A stretch of 64,000 nucleotides of DNA, from the NCBI RefSeq assembly GCF_014298075.1, contig NZ_CP060418.1, forward strand, positions 1,550,001 to 1,614,000, written 5' to 3'. The notes under the pieces were generated by a model. The model did not search any database. It had not been told where the DNA came from and was given only the letters and a program-made list of their open reading frames with translations. The translations under genes and the position numbers were made by a program. This document shows, one piece after another, positions 52,791 to 62,301 of this stretch. Source of the DNA: Enterobacter sp. JUb54 (GTDB lineage: Bacteria; Pseudomonadota; Gammaproteobacteria; Enterobacterales; Enterobacteriaceae). Within the stretch, counting starts at the first letter, position 1; the number at the start of each line of letters is the position of its first letter.

Positions 52791-53212
52791 CAGACTTCTC
52801 CCGTGATTGTGCCGCCGATGCGGTGCGATTTGCCGCGAAACAGGGCCACAATCTTTTGTTGTTGGTTAACGATTTCAATGTCGTAGACGCCGGTCAGTTT
52901 CCCCTGCTGCTTGACCCTTGCAGTAGCGACCAGACGGTCGCCGGCGAAGGCCGGGCGCAGGAAATCGATGCTGGCCGCTGACGCGACCGCCGCCAGCCCC
53001 TGGCTGTTGCAGGCGTAGGCGAAGGCGGTATCGGCCAGCGAGAACAGCTGCCCGCCGTGGCAGGTCTGATGCCCGTTGAGCATCGCTGGCGAGACGGTCA
53101 TGCTCATCTGCGCGTAGCCGTCATCCATCTCTATAATCTCGATGCCAAGGGTTCTGGCACAGCTGTCGTGTTCGTACATCGCGCGCGCATTGCGCCAGGC
53201 CTCATTGCTCAT
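52790..53212 (-). CDS. paaI: Hotdog-fold hydroxyphenylacetyl-CoA thioesterase PaaI
   Basis: A 140-residue hotdog thioesterase that hydrolyses stray aromatic CoA esters. The catalytic block is MLNGHQTCHGGQLFSLADTAFAYA, including the conserved aspartate. The ATG at 53212 (MSNEAWRNARAMYEHD) gives exactly the E. coli length and lies inside the end of paaH, an 11-base overlap. The frame further upstream (to 53272) overlaps paaH coding sequence and is not used. Confidence 0.95.
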   Translation of the reverse strand: MSNEAWRNARAMYEHDSCARTLGIEIIEMDDGYAQMSMTVSPAMLNGHQTCHGGQLFSLADTAFAYACNSQGLAAVASAASIDFLRPAFAGDRLVATARVKQQGKLTGVYDIEIVNQQQKIVALFRGKSHRIGGTITGEV

Positions 53213-54641
53213 GAGCACTCTCCAGCGCCTTCTGGCGCAGCAAGGAACAGGGGCGATAACGCTCTTCGCCATAATGCTGTTGCAGGTTCTCCAGCAGGCG
53301 TAGTACGCGCGGCCAGCCTAGTGTCTGACCCCACGCCAGCGGCCCATGCGGGTAGTTGACCCCGAGGCGCATTGCGGTATCGATATCTGCCGCACTGGCA
53401 ACCCCTTTCTGTACCGCGTCCAGCGCTTCATTGACCAGCATGGCGACGGTGCGCCAGACCAGCAGGCCGGGATAGTCGGCAATCTGCAGCACGCTCTTGC
53501 CCTGCTGCTGGAAATAGCGCACCGCTTTGTCGGTAGCCGATGACGGGTTGGTGGCCGCCGCGGCCAGCACCACCGTCTCGCCGGCACAGTAGTCGTACAC
53601 CACCACCGGGCAGCCATGCTGCACGCTCAGGGCCTGAGCGGTCGCACCGGTGGTTTCCACCAGCCGCAGGTCGTCAAGCTCAATTCGCACTTCACCAGTG
53701 ACACCGTCACCTTTAGTGCGTATTGCCTGCGCCCCGGATGCGGCGGGTACGGCGGCCAGCGCCACGTCTGACTGGGGTTCAACGGGCCAGCGATAAACGC
53801 CCTGCCCGCTCTTTTTACCCAGCCGTCCGGCCAGCGCCAGCTCCTGCTGAAGCAGTGACGGCAGATAGCGCCGATCCTGCCAGAATGCGTTAAACACCGA
53901 GCAGGTCACGGCAAAGTTGACGTCCTGACCAATCAGGTCAGTCAGGGCCAGCGGCCCCATCGGAAAACCGCCGCCGTCGCGCAGCGCCGCGTCAATGACC
54001 GTGGCGCTCGCCACCTGCTCTTCCAGCGCCCGCCACGCCTCGGCGTAGAACGGACGCGCCACCCGGTTGACGATAAAGCCCGGCGTTGACCGGCAGCGTA
54101 CCGGCTGTTTGCCCCAGGCGCTGACGCACTGGCACAGTTGTTCAACCACTTCCGGCGAGGTGGCCAGCCCGCTGACCACTTCCACTAGTTTCATCACCGG
54201 CGCCGGGTTAAAGAAATGCAGTCCGGCCACGCGCTCAGGATGTTTCACATCGGCGGCAATGGCGGTAATTGAGATCGACGAAGTGTTGCTGGTCAGCAGC
54301 GTCGACGGGGAGCAGATCTCCGCCAGCTGGCAGAACAGCGCTTTTTTGACGTCCGGGCGTTCCGACGCGGCTTCGATCACCAGCCAGGCGTCAGACAACG
54401 CCGTTAAGGACGTCACCGGTACAATCCGCGCGACCAACGCTTCGCCCTGATCCGCCGCCAGCTTGCCGCGTGCCACCCGGGATGCCAGGCGCTGGCGAAT
54501 ACCGTCAACGGCGCGGGTCAGCGCTTCGGCGGCGATATCGTAGAGCAGAACCTGATGCCCGGCGGCGGCGGCCACTTCCGCAATACCTGCCCCCATCGTG
54601 CCGCCGCCAATCACGGCGACGGTGTGCTGTGCGTTTCCCAT
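53202..54641 (-). CDS. paaH: 3-hydroxyadipyl-CoA dehydrogenase PaaH
   Basis: A 479-residue NAD-dependent dehydrogenase that oxidises 3-hydroxyadipyl-CoA to 3-oxoadipyl-CoA. The Rossmann motif is VAVIGGGTMGAGIAEVAA at residues 8-25. The catalytic HFFNPAPVMKLVEVV follows, and the C-terminal part duplicates the 3-hydroxyacyl-CoA dehydrogenase dimerisation domain. Within the operon it follows paaG by 3 bases. Confidence 0.96.
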   Translation of the reverse strand: MGNAQHTVAVIGGGTMGAGIAEVAAAAGHQVLLYDIAAEALTRAVDGIRQRLASRVARGKLAADQGEALVARIVPVTSLTALSDAWLVIEAASERPDVKKALFCQLAEICSPSTLLTSNTSSISITAIAADVKHPERVAGLHFFNPAPVMKLVEVVSGLATSPEVVEQLCQCVSAWGKQPVRCRSTPGFIVNRVARPFYAEAWRALEEQVASATVIDAALRDGGGFPMGPLALTDLIGQDVNFAVTCSVFNAFWQDRRYLPSLLQQELALAGRLGKKSGQGVYRWPVEPQSDVALAAVPAASGAQAIRTKGDGVTGEVRIELDDLRLVETTGATAQALSVQHGCPVVVYDYCAGETVVLAAAATNPSSATDKAVRYFQQQGKSVLQIADYPGLLVWRTVAMLVNEALDAVQKGVASAADIDTAMRLGVNYPHGPLAWGQTLGWPRVLRLLENLQQHYGEERYRPCSLLRQKALESAHEQ

Positions 54642-54644
54642 AAT

Positions 54645-55433
54645 TTATTTCCCGCTGAACTGTGGTGGACGTTTAGCGAGGAAGGCGCTAACCCCTTCGC
54701 GGTAATCGTCGCTGCGTCCCGCCAGGCGCTGATAATCGCGTTCAAGATCCAGCTGTGCATCAAGACCTTGCGTTTCCGATGCCAGCAGCGCTTTCTTGAT
54801 AAGCCCGAGGCCAAAGGTGGGCTGCGTCGCCAGATGGCGCGCCAGCTGACGGCTGGTGTCCGCCAGTTCGGCGTCCTCCACCAGCTGCCAGATCATCCCC
54901 CATTGCTCGGCCTGTTCGGCGCTGAGCTTTTCGCCCAGCAGCGCCAGCCCCATTGCCCGTGCGCGCCCGGCCACCCGCGGCAGGAACCAGCTACCGCCGC
55001 AGTCGGGCACCAGCCCCAGTTTGCTGAAGGCCATCACAAAGTTGGCCGAGCGGGCGGCGAGCACCAGATCGCAACCCAGCGCCAGCGTCGCCCCGGCCCC
55101 GGCCGCAACCCCGTTCACGGCGGCAATCACCGGCTTCGGCAGCGCCGCCAGACGGCGCACCAGCGGGTTATAGAAACGCTCAACGGAGAGACCGAGATCC
55201 GGCGCCGGCCCGCTGGGGTCGACGTTGCGGTCATTGAGATCCTGACCGGCGCAAAAACCGCGTCCGGCGCCGGTAATCAACAGGCAGCGCACGGCGTCGT
55301 CGCGCTCGGCCTGAGTCAGACAGGCCGCCAGTTGCTGATGCATCAGGTCGTTAAAACTATTCAGACGATCCGGGCGGTTAAGGGTAATCGTCATCACACC
55401 CTGTTCAACTTCGCTGAGAATAAATGCGTCCAC
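54645..55433 (-). CDS. paaG: 1,2-epoxyphenylacetyl-CoA isomerase PaaG
   Basis: A 262-residue crotonase-fold enzyme that turns the ring epoxide into the oxepin-CoA and later shifts a double bond in the opened chain. The oxyanion-hole segments are GRGFCAGQDLNDR and NGVAAGAGATLALGCDLV; the acidic residue in KLGLVPDCGGSWFLPR is the likely base. Spacing of 2 bases to paaF and 3 to paaH. Confidence 0.95.
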   Translation of the reverse strand: MDAFILSEVEQGVMTITLNRPDRLNSFNDLMHQQLAACLTQAERDDAVRCLLITGAGRGFCAGQDLNDRNVDPSGPAPDLGLSVERFYNPLVRRLAALPKPVIAAVNGVAAGAGATLALGCDLVLAARSANFVMAFSKLGLVPDCGGSWFLPRVAGRARAMGLALLGEKLSAEQAEQWGMIWQLVEDAELADTSRQLARHLATQPTFGLGLIKKALLASETQGLDAQLDLERDYQRLAGRSDDYREGVSAFLAKRPPQFSGK

Positions 55434-55435
55434 GA

Positions 55436-56203
55436 TTAGCGTCCTTTAAATTCCGGGGTTCGTTTTTGTAAGAAGGCGGCGATCCCTTCGCGGCGGTCGT
55501 CAGTGGCGCTCAGCAGCGTAAACAGCTGGCGCTCCTGCTGAAGTCCGGCCTGAAGGCTCACTTCCTGAGCCTGACGCAGCGCCTGTTTGGCGGCACGCAG
55601 CGCCAGCGGCGCATGCTTCGCCATTGTCGCTGCCAGCGTCAGGGCGTATTCGTCGGTTAACAGCGCCGGCGTGATGTCGCTCACCAGACCGGCCTGCTGC
55701 GCCCGTTGGGCATCGATACTTTCGCCGCTCAGCACCATGCGGTTAGCCAGCGCTTTGCCGACGCTGCGGATCAGCCGCTGGGTGCCACCGGCTCCCGGCA
55801 TCAGCCCGAGGGTGATTTCCGGCAGGCCGAAACGGGCGTTATCTCCCGCCACTACCACATCGCACAGCAGCGCCAGTTCGCAGCCCGCGCCGAGGGCATA
55901 GCCGTTAACGGCGGCAATCAGCGGTTTCGGGAAAGCGTCGATGCGCGCCCACAGACGAGGGCGAATATCGTCCAGCGTGGCGGGGAGATCTTTCTCCGCC
56001 ATTTCGTTAAGATCGGCGCCCGCAGCAAAGAAACGCGTGTTGCCGCTGATTACGCAGGCGTTGATCTGCGGATCAACGGCCGCCGCGTCCAGCGCATCGG
56101 CAATCTGGGTAAGCAGCGCATTATTCAGGGCATTACGCGCCTGCGGACGGTTAAGGGTCAGGTGCAACACCTGCTTGTGGCGGGCTATCAGCAGATCGCT
56201 CAT
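55436..56203 (-). CDS. paaF: 2,3-dehydroadipyl-CoA hydratase PaaF
   Basis: A 255-residue enoyl-CoA hydratase of the crotonase family acting on 2,3-dehydroadipyl-CoA. NGYALGAGCELALLCDVVVAGD and LPEITLGLMPGAGGTQRL carry the oxyanion hole and the two catalytic glutamates. Its start overlaps the end of paaE by 4 bases. Confidence 0.95.
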   Translation of the reverse strand: MSDLLIARHKQVLHLTLNRPQARNALNNALLTQIADALDAAAVDPQINACVISGNTRFFAAGADLNEMAEKDLPATLDDIRPRLWARIDAFPKPLIAAVNGYALGAGCELALLCDVVVAGDNARFGLPEITLGLMPGAGGTQRLIRSVGKALANRMVLSGESIDAQRAQQAGLVSDITPALLTDEYALTLAATMAKHAPLALRAAKQALRQAQEVSLQAGLQQERQLFTLLSATDDRREGIAAFLQKRTPEFKGR

Positions 56204-57270
56204 GCCATTCCCCTCGCGTCAAAATCGACCACCACATCGCCGCTGGTCGGCAGCGCCTGGCAGCTCAGGACATACCCGGCCGCCAGTTCGTCGGCTTCAA
56301 GGCTGTAGTTCGCCGCCATCGCCACTTCACCGCGCAGCACTTTGCATTTGCAGGTAGCGCAGACGCCGCCTTTGCAGGCGAAGGGTAAATCCGCCCCCTG
56401 GCGCAGCGCCGCATCGAGAATGCTGTCATCATCCGCCCCGAGGGAAATCAACCGGTCGCGGCCGTCCTGACGAATCGTCACCGTGCGGCCTTCGGCCTGC
56501 ACGCCGGTAGCACGCTTAACGCTGCTCCCCGGCGTGTTAAAGCGTTCGAGGTGGATGTGGCCATCCGCCATTCCCAGCGCGCGCAGCGCGGCTTCCGCCT
56601 CGTCCATCATCACCGCCGGACCGCAGATAAACGCCTCGTCGAAGCGGCTGAAGTCGAGCAGTTTTGCCGAGAGCGCGTGCAGCTTGTCGCCGTCGATTCG
56701 CCCCTGCAGCAGGTCGCTGTCCATCGACTCCTGGCTGAACAGATGCACCACCTGCAGCCGCTGCGGATAACGGTCTTTCAGGTCCGCCAGCGCCTGGCGA
56801 AACATCATGCTGCTACTGCTGCGGTTGCCGTAGATCAGAGTGAAGCGGCTGTGCGCTTCGGTGGCGAGGGTAGCGGCAATAATCGCCATCATCGGCGTAA
56901 TCCCGGAACCGGCGGCAATCGCCAGGTAGTCGGCTTCGCGCCCGGCCTGCGGCTGGTAGCCGAAGTGTCCCTGCGGCACCATCACCTCCAGCGCCATCCC
57001 CTGGCAGATATCGCGCTGCGCATACCGGGAGAATCGTCCGCCGTCGATGGCTTTGACCGCCACGCTGATTTCCGCCGGCGAGCGGCTGCGGCAGATGGAG
57101 TAGCAACGTCTGAGCTCTTCCCCGCCGAGGCGGGTTTTGACCGTCAGATGCTGGCCCGGTCGGAAGGCATACGCGGCCTGCAGCGCGTCGGGGATCGCGA
57201 AGGTAATGGTCACCGCATCGCGGGTTTCCGGCTCCACTTTCGCCACGGTAAGCGAATGAAACGTCGTCAT
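56200..57270 (-). CDS. paaE: Phenylacetyl-CoA epoxidase reductase subunit PaaE
   Basis: A 356-residue ferredoxin-NADP reductase-type protein that feeds NADPH electrons to the PaaABC epoxidase. The flavin motif is RRCYSICRS, the NADPH segment AIAAGSGITPMMAI, and the C-terminal plant-type [2Fe-2S] ferredoxin domain has CKGGVCATCKCKV plus a later cysteine (VLSCQAL). ATG 57270 has GAGG upstream and gives exactly the E. coli length; the longer frame overlaps paaD. Confidence 0.96.
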   Translation of the reverse strand: MTTFHSLTVAKVEPETRDAVTITFAIPDALQAAYAFRPGQHLTVKTRLGGEELRRCYSICRSRSPAEISVAVKAIDGGRFSRYAQRDICQGMALEVMVPQGHFGYQPQAGREADYLAIAAGSGITPMMAIIAATLATEAHSRFTLIYGNRSSSSMMFRQALADLKDRYPQRLQVVHLFSQESMDSDLLQGRIDGDKLHALSAKLLDFSRFDEAFICGPAVMMDEAEAALRALGMADGHIHLERFNTPGSSVKRATGVQAEGRTVTIRQDGRDRLISLGADDDSILDAALRQGADLPFACKGGVCATCKCKVLRGEVAMAANYSLEADELAAGYVLSCQALPTSGDVVVDFDARGMA

Positions 57271-57277
57271 GGCAACC

Positions 57278-57775
57278 TCAAATACATTTAAAGTAATCAA
57301 AGGGTTCACGGCAGCTGTCGCAGCGGTAGAGCGCTTTGCAGGCCGTTGAACCGAATTCACTGATCGGCGTGGTGTGGACGCTGCCGCAACGGGGGCAAAC
57401 CACCTCGCCCGGCAGCCCGGCATGGCAGGCGTGTCCCTGCGGCGGGCTGATGCCGTACTGGCGCAGACGCTCGCGAGCGTCCTGATTCATCCAGTCGGTG
57501 GTCCACGGCGGATCCAGTTGCAGGACGATATGCACCGGGGTGTAGCCGTGGCGGGTCATCGCCGCGCGGATCTCCCCCAGCAGATGCTCGGTCGCCGGGC
57601 AGCCTGAGTAGGTCGGCGTAAAGCCGATAACCCAACCTTCCCCCTGCGGCGTGACGTTGCGCACCATGCCGAGATCGGTAATGGTCAGCACCGGTACTTC
57701 CGGGTCGGGGATCTCACTGAGCAACGCCCAAATCGCATGGACCTCGGCGGGAGCAATATCGGCAAGACGTTGCAT
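57278..57775 (-). CDS. paaD: Phenylacetate degradation protein PaaD (MIP18/DUF59 family)
   Basis: A 165-residue protein with an N-terminal MIP18-family domain (IPDPEVPVLTITDLGMVRNV, with TYSGCPATEHL) and a C-terminal zinc-ribbon-like region of two CxxC pairs (CPRCGSVHTT and CDSCREPFD). It is required for the epoxidase, probably for cofactor or iron maturation. The ATG at 57775 follows AGGTGACT and equals the E. coli length; a GTG two codons upstream is less likely. Confidence 0.95.
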   Translation of the reverse strand: MQRLADIAPAEVHAIWALLSEIPDPEVPVLTITDLGMVRNVTPQGEGWVIGFTPTYSGCPATEHLLGEIRAAMTRHGYTPVHIVLQLDPPWTTDWMNQDARERLRQYGISPPQGHACHAGLPGEVVCPRCGSVHTTPISEFGSTACKALYRCDSCREPFDYFKCI

Positions 57776-57787
57776 AGTCACCTCCAG

Positions 57788-58543
57788 TTACCACTGCTGA
57801 CCGGGATACGCGCGCTGCAGATACTGCATTTCTGCCAGCAGCGGCCCGAGATGTTCGCTGTGCAACCCCTGTTTGCCGCCGTGACGAAACGCGGCTTCCT
57901 GCGGGATCTGCAGCCCGGCTTCGAGCAGCGCGGTGTGGATCGTGCTTTGCCACTCTTCCTGCAGGTCGCGCGGGTCAACGGCAATGCCTTGTTCAACCAG
58001 CGCCAGCTCTAAGTCATCGGCATGGAACAGTTCGCCGGTAAAGCGCCACAGGTCATCCACCGCCTGCTGCATTTTCTGCGCCGATACCGCCGTGCCGTTG
58101 CCCAGACGCTCCAGCCAGCCGCGGCTAAAGCGCAGGTGATAGCGCACCTCTTTCAGCCCTTTGGCGGCAATGGCGGCCAGTTGCGCATCGCGGCTCGCCG
58201 TCAGACGGCTGAACAGCGCCACGTGCCAGGCATCGATAAAGCACTGGCGGGCAATGGTGTCGGCGAAGTTACCGTTGGGTTGCTCCACCAGCAGCAGATT
58301 GCGGTACTGCCGTTCATCGCGACCGAAGGCCAGGGTGTCTTCGTCACCGCTGCCCGCCAGCTCTGCCGCGTAGCTGAGGAAATTGCGGGACTGGCCAAGC
58401 AGGTCGAGGCCGATATTGGCCAGCGCCAGGTCGATTTCCAGCTCCGGCGCATGGCCGCACCAGGCGCCTAAGCGCTGGGCCAGCACCAGGCCGTTATCGC
58501 CGAGACGCAGGGCATAAGTTGCAACGGGATTCAGGTTATTCAT
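57788..58543 (-). CDS. paaC: Phenylacetyl-CoA epoxidase structural subunit PaaC
   Basis: A 251-residue ferritin-like helical protein that pairs with PaaA in the epoxidase but lacks the di-iron site. The N-terminus MNNLNPVATYALRLGDNGLVLAQRL and the QQAVDDLWRFTGELFHADD block are characteristic. The ATG at 58543 is chosen by homology; the frame is open further upstream through paaB. Confidence 0.95.
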   Translation of the reverse strand: MNNLNPVATYALRLGDNGLVLAQRLGAWCGHAPELEIDLALANIGLDLLGQSRNFLSYAAELAGSGDEDTLAFGRDERQYRNLLLVEQPNGNFADTIARQCFIDAWHVALFSRLTASRDAQLAAIAAKGLKEVRYHLRFSRGWLERLGNGTAVSAQKMQQAVDDLWRFTGELFHADDLELALVEQGIAVDPRDLQEEWQSTIHTALLEAGLQIPQEAAFRHGGKQGLHSEHLGPLLAEMQYLQRAYPGQQW

Positions 58544-58550
58544 CGTTGCC

Positions 58551-58838
58551 TCACATATGTTCCATGCCGTCCGGCACGTTGTAGAAAGTAGGATGGCGGT
58601 AGACTTTGCTCTCCGCCGGGTCAAAAAACTCGCCGCTCTCATCCGGCTGGGAGGCGATGATCTGGCTGGCTTTCACCACCCACAGCGAGCAGCCTTCGCT
58701 GCGACGGGTGTACACGTCGCGGGCGTTTTCCAGCGCCATCCGATCGTCGGCGGCATGCAGGCTACCCACGTGACGGTGGGATAACCCCTGTTTGCTGCGG
58801 ACAAATACTTCATATAACGGCCAGTAAACGTTGCTCAT
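58551..58838 (-). CDS. paaB: Phenylacetyl-CoA epoxidase subunit PaaB
   Basis: A 95-residue small subunit that bridges PaaAC heterodimers. Nearly identical to E. coli PaaB throughout (SHRHVGSLHAADDRMALENARDVY). Two adjacent ATG codons (58841 and 58838) follow AAGGAG; the second gives the E. coli protein. Confidence 0.96.
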   Translation of the reverse strand: MSNVYWPLYEVFVRSKQGLSHRHVGSLHAADDRMALENARDVYTRRSEGCSLWVVKASQIIASQPDESGEFFDPAESKVYRHPTFYNVPDGMEHM

Positions 58839-58850
58839 CATGCTTCTCCT

Positions 58851-59780
58851 TTATGCCGCATCGCGGGAGTGTTGTTTTTGGGCATGCGCCAGCGCGGCTT
58901 CGCGCACCCATGCCCCCTCTTCCCAGGCTTTACGCTTGGCGGCCAGACGTTCGTGGTTGCAGATGCCGCGCCCGTTAATCACTTCATTGAGTTCCTGCCA
59001 GTTGATAGCGCCAAAGCGGTAGTGCCCGGTGGCCTCATCAAGCTGTAAATCGGCGTCCGGCACGGTCATGCCGAGGATCGCGACCTGCGGTACGGTGTTA
59101 TCGACAAAGCGCTGACGCAGTTCGTCGTTGGAGTGCAGTTTGATTTTCCACGCCATGCTGCGGGCGCTGTTCGGCGAGTTATCGTCGCTCGGGCCAAACA
59201 TCATCAGCGCCGGCCACCAGAAACGGTTGATGGCATCCTGCAGCATCTGGCGTTGCGCCTCGCTGCCCTCGGCCAACGCCATACAGGCTTCAAAACCCTG
59301 GCGCTGATGGAAGCTCTCTTCTTTGCAGATTTTGACCATCGCCCGGGCGTAGGGGCCGTAGGAGGTGCGGCACAGCGCTACCTGATTGACGATCGCCGCG
59401 CCGTCGACCAGCCAGCCGATCACCCCGATATCGGCCCAGCTCAGGGTCGGGTAGTTAAAGATCGAGGAGTACTTCATCTGGCCATCCAGCATTTTCTGAT
59501 ACAGATCTTCCCGGGCGCAGCCGAGGGTTTCCGCCGCGCTGTAGAGATACAGGCCATGCCCGGCCTCGTCCTGCACCTTGGCCAGTAGAATGGCCTTGCG
59601 GCGCAGCGTTGGCGCACGGGTAATCCAGTTGCCTTCTGGCAGCATGCCGACAATTTCAGAGTGCGCGTGCTGGCCAATCTGGCGGATCAGCGTTTTACGG
59701 TAGGCCTCCGGCATCCAGTCCTGCGGTTCGATGGCCGTATCCTGCGCGATGCGCTGGTCAAAGCGTTGTTCTTGTGTCAC
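58851..59780 (-). CDS. paaA: Phenylacetyl-CoA epoxidase catalytic subunit PaaA
   Basis: A 309-residue ferritin-like di-iron monooxygenase that epoxidises the ring of phenylacetyl-CoA. Di-iron ligands are visible in [14 protein letters not shown] (E and H) and [14 protein letters not shown] (E and H), with a further glutamate earlier in the bundle. The start is a GTG at 59780 preceded by AGGTGA. First gene of the paaABCDEFGHIJK operon, divergent from paaZ. Confidence 0.97.
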   Translation of the reverse strand: MTQEQRFDQRIAQDTAIEPQDWMPEAYRKTLIRQIGQHAHSEIVGMLPEGNWITRAPTLRRKAILLAKVQDEAGHGLYLYSAAETLGCAREDLYQKMLDGQMKYSSIFNYPTLSWADIGVIGWLVDGAAIVNQVALCRTSYGPYARAMVKICKEESFHQRQGFEACMALAEGSEAQRQMLQDAINRFWWPALMMFGPSDDNSPNSARSMAWKIKLHSNDELRQRFVDNTVPQVAILGMTVPDADLQLDEATGHYRFGAINWQELNEVINGRGICNHERLAAKRKAWEEGAWVREAALAHAQKQHSRDAA

Positions 59781-60065
59781 GTCATCACCTTTATGATTCC
59801 GATAAATTCAACAAATCATCATTTGTGAATCACTTTGTTTTATAAAAGTTACATGCAGGTTAAATAGAACCACAAATTTTGTTTGTTCTTTTTGTGATAG
59901 CTACCGCAAAATATTGCGTAAACTCGCCAGAACACAACGATATAGCGCCGCGCCGTCTCGCGCCCACGATCACAATGTTAATAAATTATTAAATATCAGC
60001 TTGCGTTTTATGATTCATAAAATAACTATTTATAGAGATTTCACGTAACACATTGGAGAGTCGCA
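59781..60065. promoter_or_regulatory. Divergent paaA/paaZ promoter region with candidate PaaX sites
   Basis: 285 bases of AT-rich DNA. Two TGATTC-type dyads are seen: AAAGTGATTCACAAA (minus strand, 59822-59836), close to paaA, and TTTTATGATTCATAAAA at 60006-60022, a perfect palindrome around its centre, close to paaZ. They agree with PaaX operators as I recall them from E. coli. A weak CRP-like TGTGA-N6-CCGCA lies at 59893-59908. GGAG precedes the paaZ start. Confidence 0.65.
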
Positions 60066-62111
60066 ATGCAGCAGTTAGCCAGCTTCTTATCCGGCACCTG
60101 GCAGACCGGCCGGGGCCGCGCCCGCACTATTCGCCACGCCATCAGCGGTGACGCGCTTTGGGAAGTCACCAGCGACGGGCTGGATATGGCGCAGGCGCGC
60201 CGGTTTGCCATCGACCACGGCGGCAAGGCGTTGCAGGCCATGACCTTTATCGAACGCAGCGCGATGCTGAAAGCGGTGGCGAAGCACCTGCTGGAAGAGA
60301 AAGCGTCCTTCTATGCGCTTTCGGCGCAGACCGGGGCGACCCGGGCCGATAGCTGGGTGGATATCGAGGGCGGGATTGGTACGCTGTTCACCTACGCCAG
60401 CCTCGGCAGCCGTGAGCTGCCGGACGATACACTGTGGCCGGAAGATGAACTGATCCCCTTGTCGAAACAGGGTGGCTTCGCGGCCCGTCACCTGCTGACG
60501 TCAAAATCCGGCGTCGCGGTGCACATCAACGCCTTTAACTTCCCGTGCTGGGGGATGCTGGAAAAACTGGCGCCCACCTGGCTTGCGGGTATGCCGGCGA
60601 TCGTCAAACCGGGCACCGCCACGGCCCAGCTGACCCAGGCGATGGTCAAATCCATTGTCGACAGCGGGCTGGTACCGCCGGGCGCCATCAGCCTGATTTG
60701 CGGCGGCGCGGGGGATCTGCTCGAACAGCTTGATAGCCAGGACGTGGTGACCTTTACCGGTTCGGCACAGACCGGCCAGCAGCTGCGCGTTCACCCGAAT
60801 CTGGTGGCAAAATCGATCCCCTTCACCATGGAGGCGGATTCACTAAACTGCTGCGTGCTCGGGGATGACATCACCCCGGAACAGCCGGAGTTTGCGCTGT
60901 TTATCCGCGAGGTCGTGCGCGAAATGACCACCAAAGCGGGACAGAAATGTACCGCTATCCGCCGGATTATCGTGCCGCAAGCTCAGGTGAAAGCCGTCAG
61001 CGAGGCGCTGATCGCCCGTCTGCAAAAAGTGGTGGTCGGCGATCCGGCGCAGGAAGGGGTCAAGATGGGCGCGCTGGTCAGCCACGACCAGCGACAGGAC
61101 GTTCAGGATAAGGTCAACACCCTGGTTCAGGCCGGGTGCGAGGTGCTGCTTGGCGGTCAGGCCGATCTCAACGCCAGCGGCGCCTTTTTCCCACCGACCC
61201 TGCTGTATTGCCCGCAGCCGGATGAAACCCCGGCGGTGCACGCCGTCGAAGCGTTCGGCCCGGTGGCAACCCTGATGCCCTATCAGCATCGCGACCACGC
61301 GCTGGCGCTGGCCCGCGCCGGTGAAGGGAGTCTGGTCGGTACGCTGGTCACCGCCAGCGGTGAACTGGCGCGCGAATTTATTCTCGGGGCTGCCCGTTGT
61401 CACGGCCGTATCCAGGTTCTCGACCAGGTGTCGGCGGTGGAGTCCACCGGCCACGGCTCACCGCTTCCGCAACTGGTCCATGGCGGACCGGGCCGCGCCG
61501 GCGGCGGTGAAGAGCTGGGCGGACTGCGGGCGGTGAAACACTACATGCAGCGCACCGCGATCCAGGGCAGCCCGACGATGCTGGCGACCATCGGTCAACA
61601 GTGGGTGCGCGGCGCTCAGGTGAGCGAAGACCGGGTCCACCCGTTCCGCAAATATTTCGAAGAGATCCAGCCCGGCGATAGCCTGTTGACGCCGCGCCGG
61701 ACCCTGACCGAAGCGGATATCGTCAACTTTGCCTGTCTGAGCGGGGATCACTTCTACGCCCACATGGATAAAATTGCCGCCGCCGAGTCGATCTTCGGCG
61801 AACGCGTTGTGCATGGTTATTTCCTGATCTCTGCCGCCGCCGGGCTGTTTGTTGATGCAGGCGTCGGGCCGGTCATCGCCAACTACGGCATGGAAAATCT
61901 GCGCTTTATCGAACCGGTCAAACCGGGCGATACCATCCAGGTTCGCCTGACTTGTAAACGCAAGACGGTGAAGCGTCAGCGCAATGCCGATGAGAAAGCG
62001 ACCGGCGTCGTGGAGTGGGCAGTTGAGATTGCGAACCAGCATCAGCAGCCGGTAGCGCTCTACTCGATTCTGACGCTGGTAGCCCGTCAGCACGGGGATT
62101 TCCCGGCCTGA
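60066..62111 (+). CDS. paaZ: Bifunctional oxepin-CoA hydrolase / 3-oxo-5,6-dehydrosuberyl-CoA semialdehyde dehydrogenase PaaZ
   Basis: A 681-residue fusion enzyme. Residues 1 to about 525 are an NADP-dependent aldehyde dehydrogenase ([13 protein letters not shown], catalytic glutamate in TMEADSLN, nucleophile in [11 protein letters not shown]). The C-terminal ~150 residues are a MaoC-type hotdog hydratase with [14 protein letters not shown] holding the catalytic aspartate/histidine. The hydratase opens the oxepin ring and the dehydrogenase oxidises the resulting reactive aldehyde, avoiding its cyclisation. Transcribed opposite to paaA, as in E. coli. Confidence 0.97.
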   Translation: MQQLASFLSGTWQTGRGRARTIRHAISGDALWEVTSDGLDMAQARRFAIDHGGKALQAMTFIERSAMLKAVAKHLLEEKASFYALSAQTGATRADSWVDIEGGIGTLFTYASLGSRELPDDTLWPEDELIPLSKQGGFAARHLLTSKSGVAVHINAFNFPCWGMLEKLAPTWLAGMPAIVKPGTATAQLTQAMVKSIVDSGLVPPGAISLICGGAGDLLEQLDSQDVVTFTGSAQTGQQLRVHPNLVAKSIPFTMEADSLNCCVLGDDITPEQPEFALFIREVVREMTTKAGQKCTAIRRIIVPQAQVKAVSEALIARLQKVVVGDPAQEGVKMGALVSHDQRQDVQDKVNTLVQAGCEVLLGGQADLNASGAFFPPTLLYCPQPDETPAVHAVEAFGPVATLMPYQHRDHALALARAGEGSLVGTLVTASGELAREFILGAARCHGRIQVLDQVSAVESTGHGSPLPQLVHGGPGRAGGGEELGGLRAVKHYMQRTAIQGSPTMLATIGQQWVRGAQVSEDRVHPFRKYFEEIQPGDSLLTPRRTLTEADIVNFACLSGDHFYAHMDKIAAAESIFGERVVHGYFLISAAAGLFVDAGVGPVIANYGMENLRFIEPVKPGDTIQVRLTCKRKTVKRQRNADEKATGVVEWAVEIANQHQQPVALYSILTLVARQHGDFPA

Positions 62112-62145
62112 GACTCGCCGATACGGCCATGATCCACACCACCAC

Positions 62146-62169
62146 AATGCCTCTGCGGAGGCATTTTTT
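62146..62169 (+). terminator. Terminator after paaZ
   Basis: Perfect 8-base stem AATGCCTC/GAGGCATT, 4-base loop TGCG, followed by a T run. Confidence 0.9.
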
Positions 62170-62301
62170 ATAACTGGCAAAACTGACAAACAACCTGGCA
62201 TACGCAGGCAAACACCTGGTCATCGCGCACTGCTAGGTTAACGATACACAAGCCGACTTTCGCAGCGGCAAAGCACAACACAACAATTAGGTGAGGTCAC
62301 A

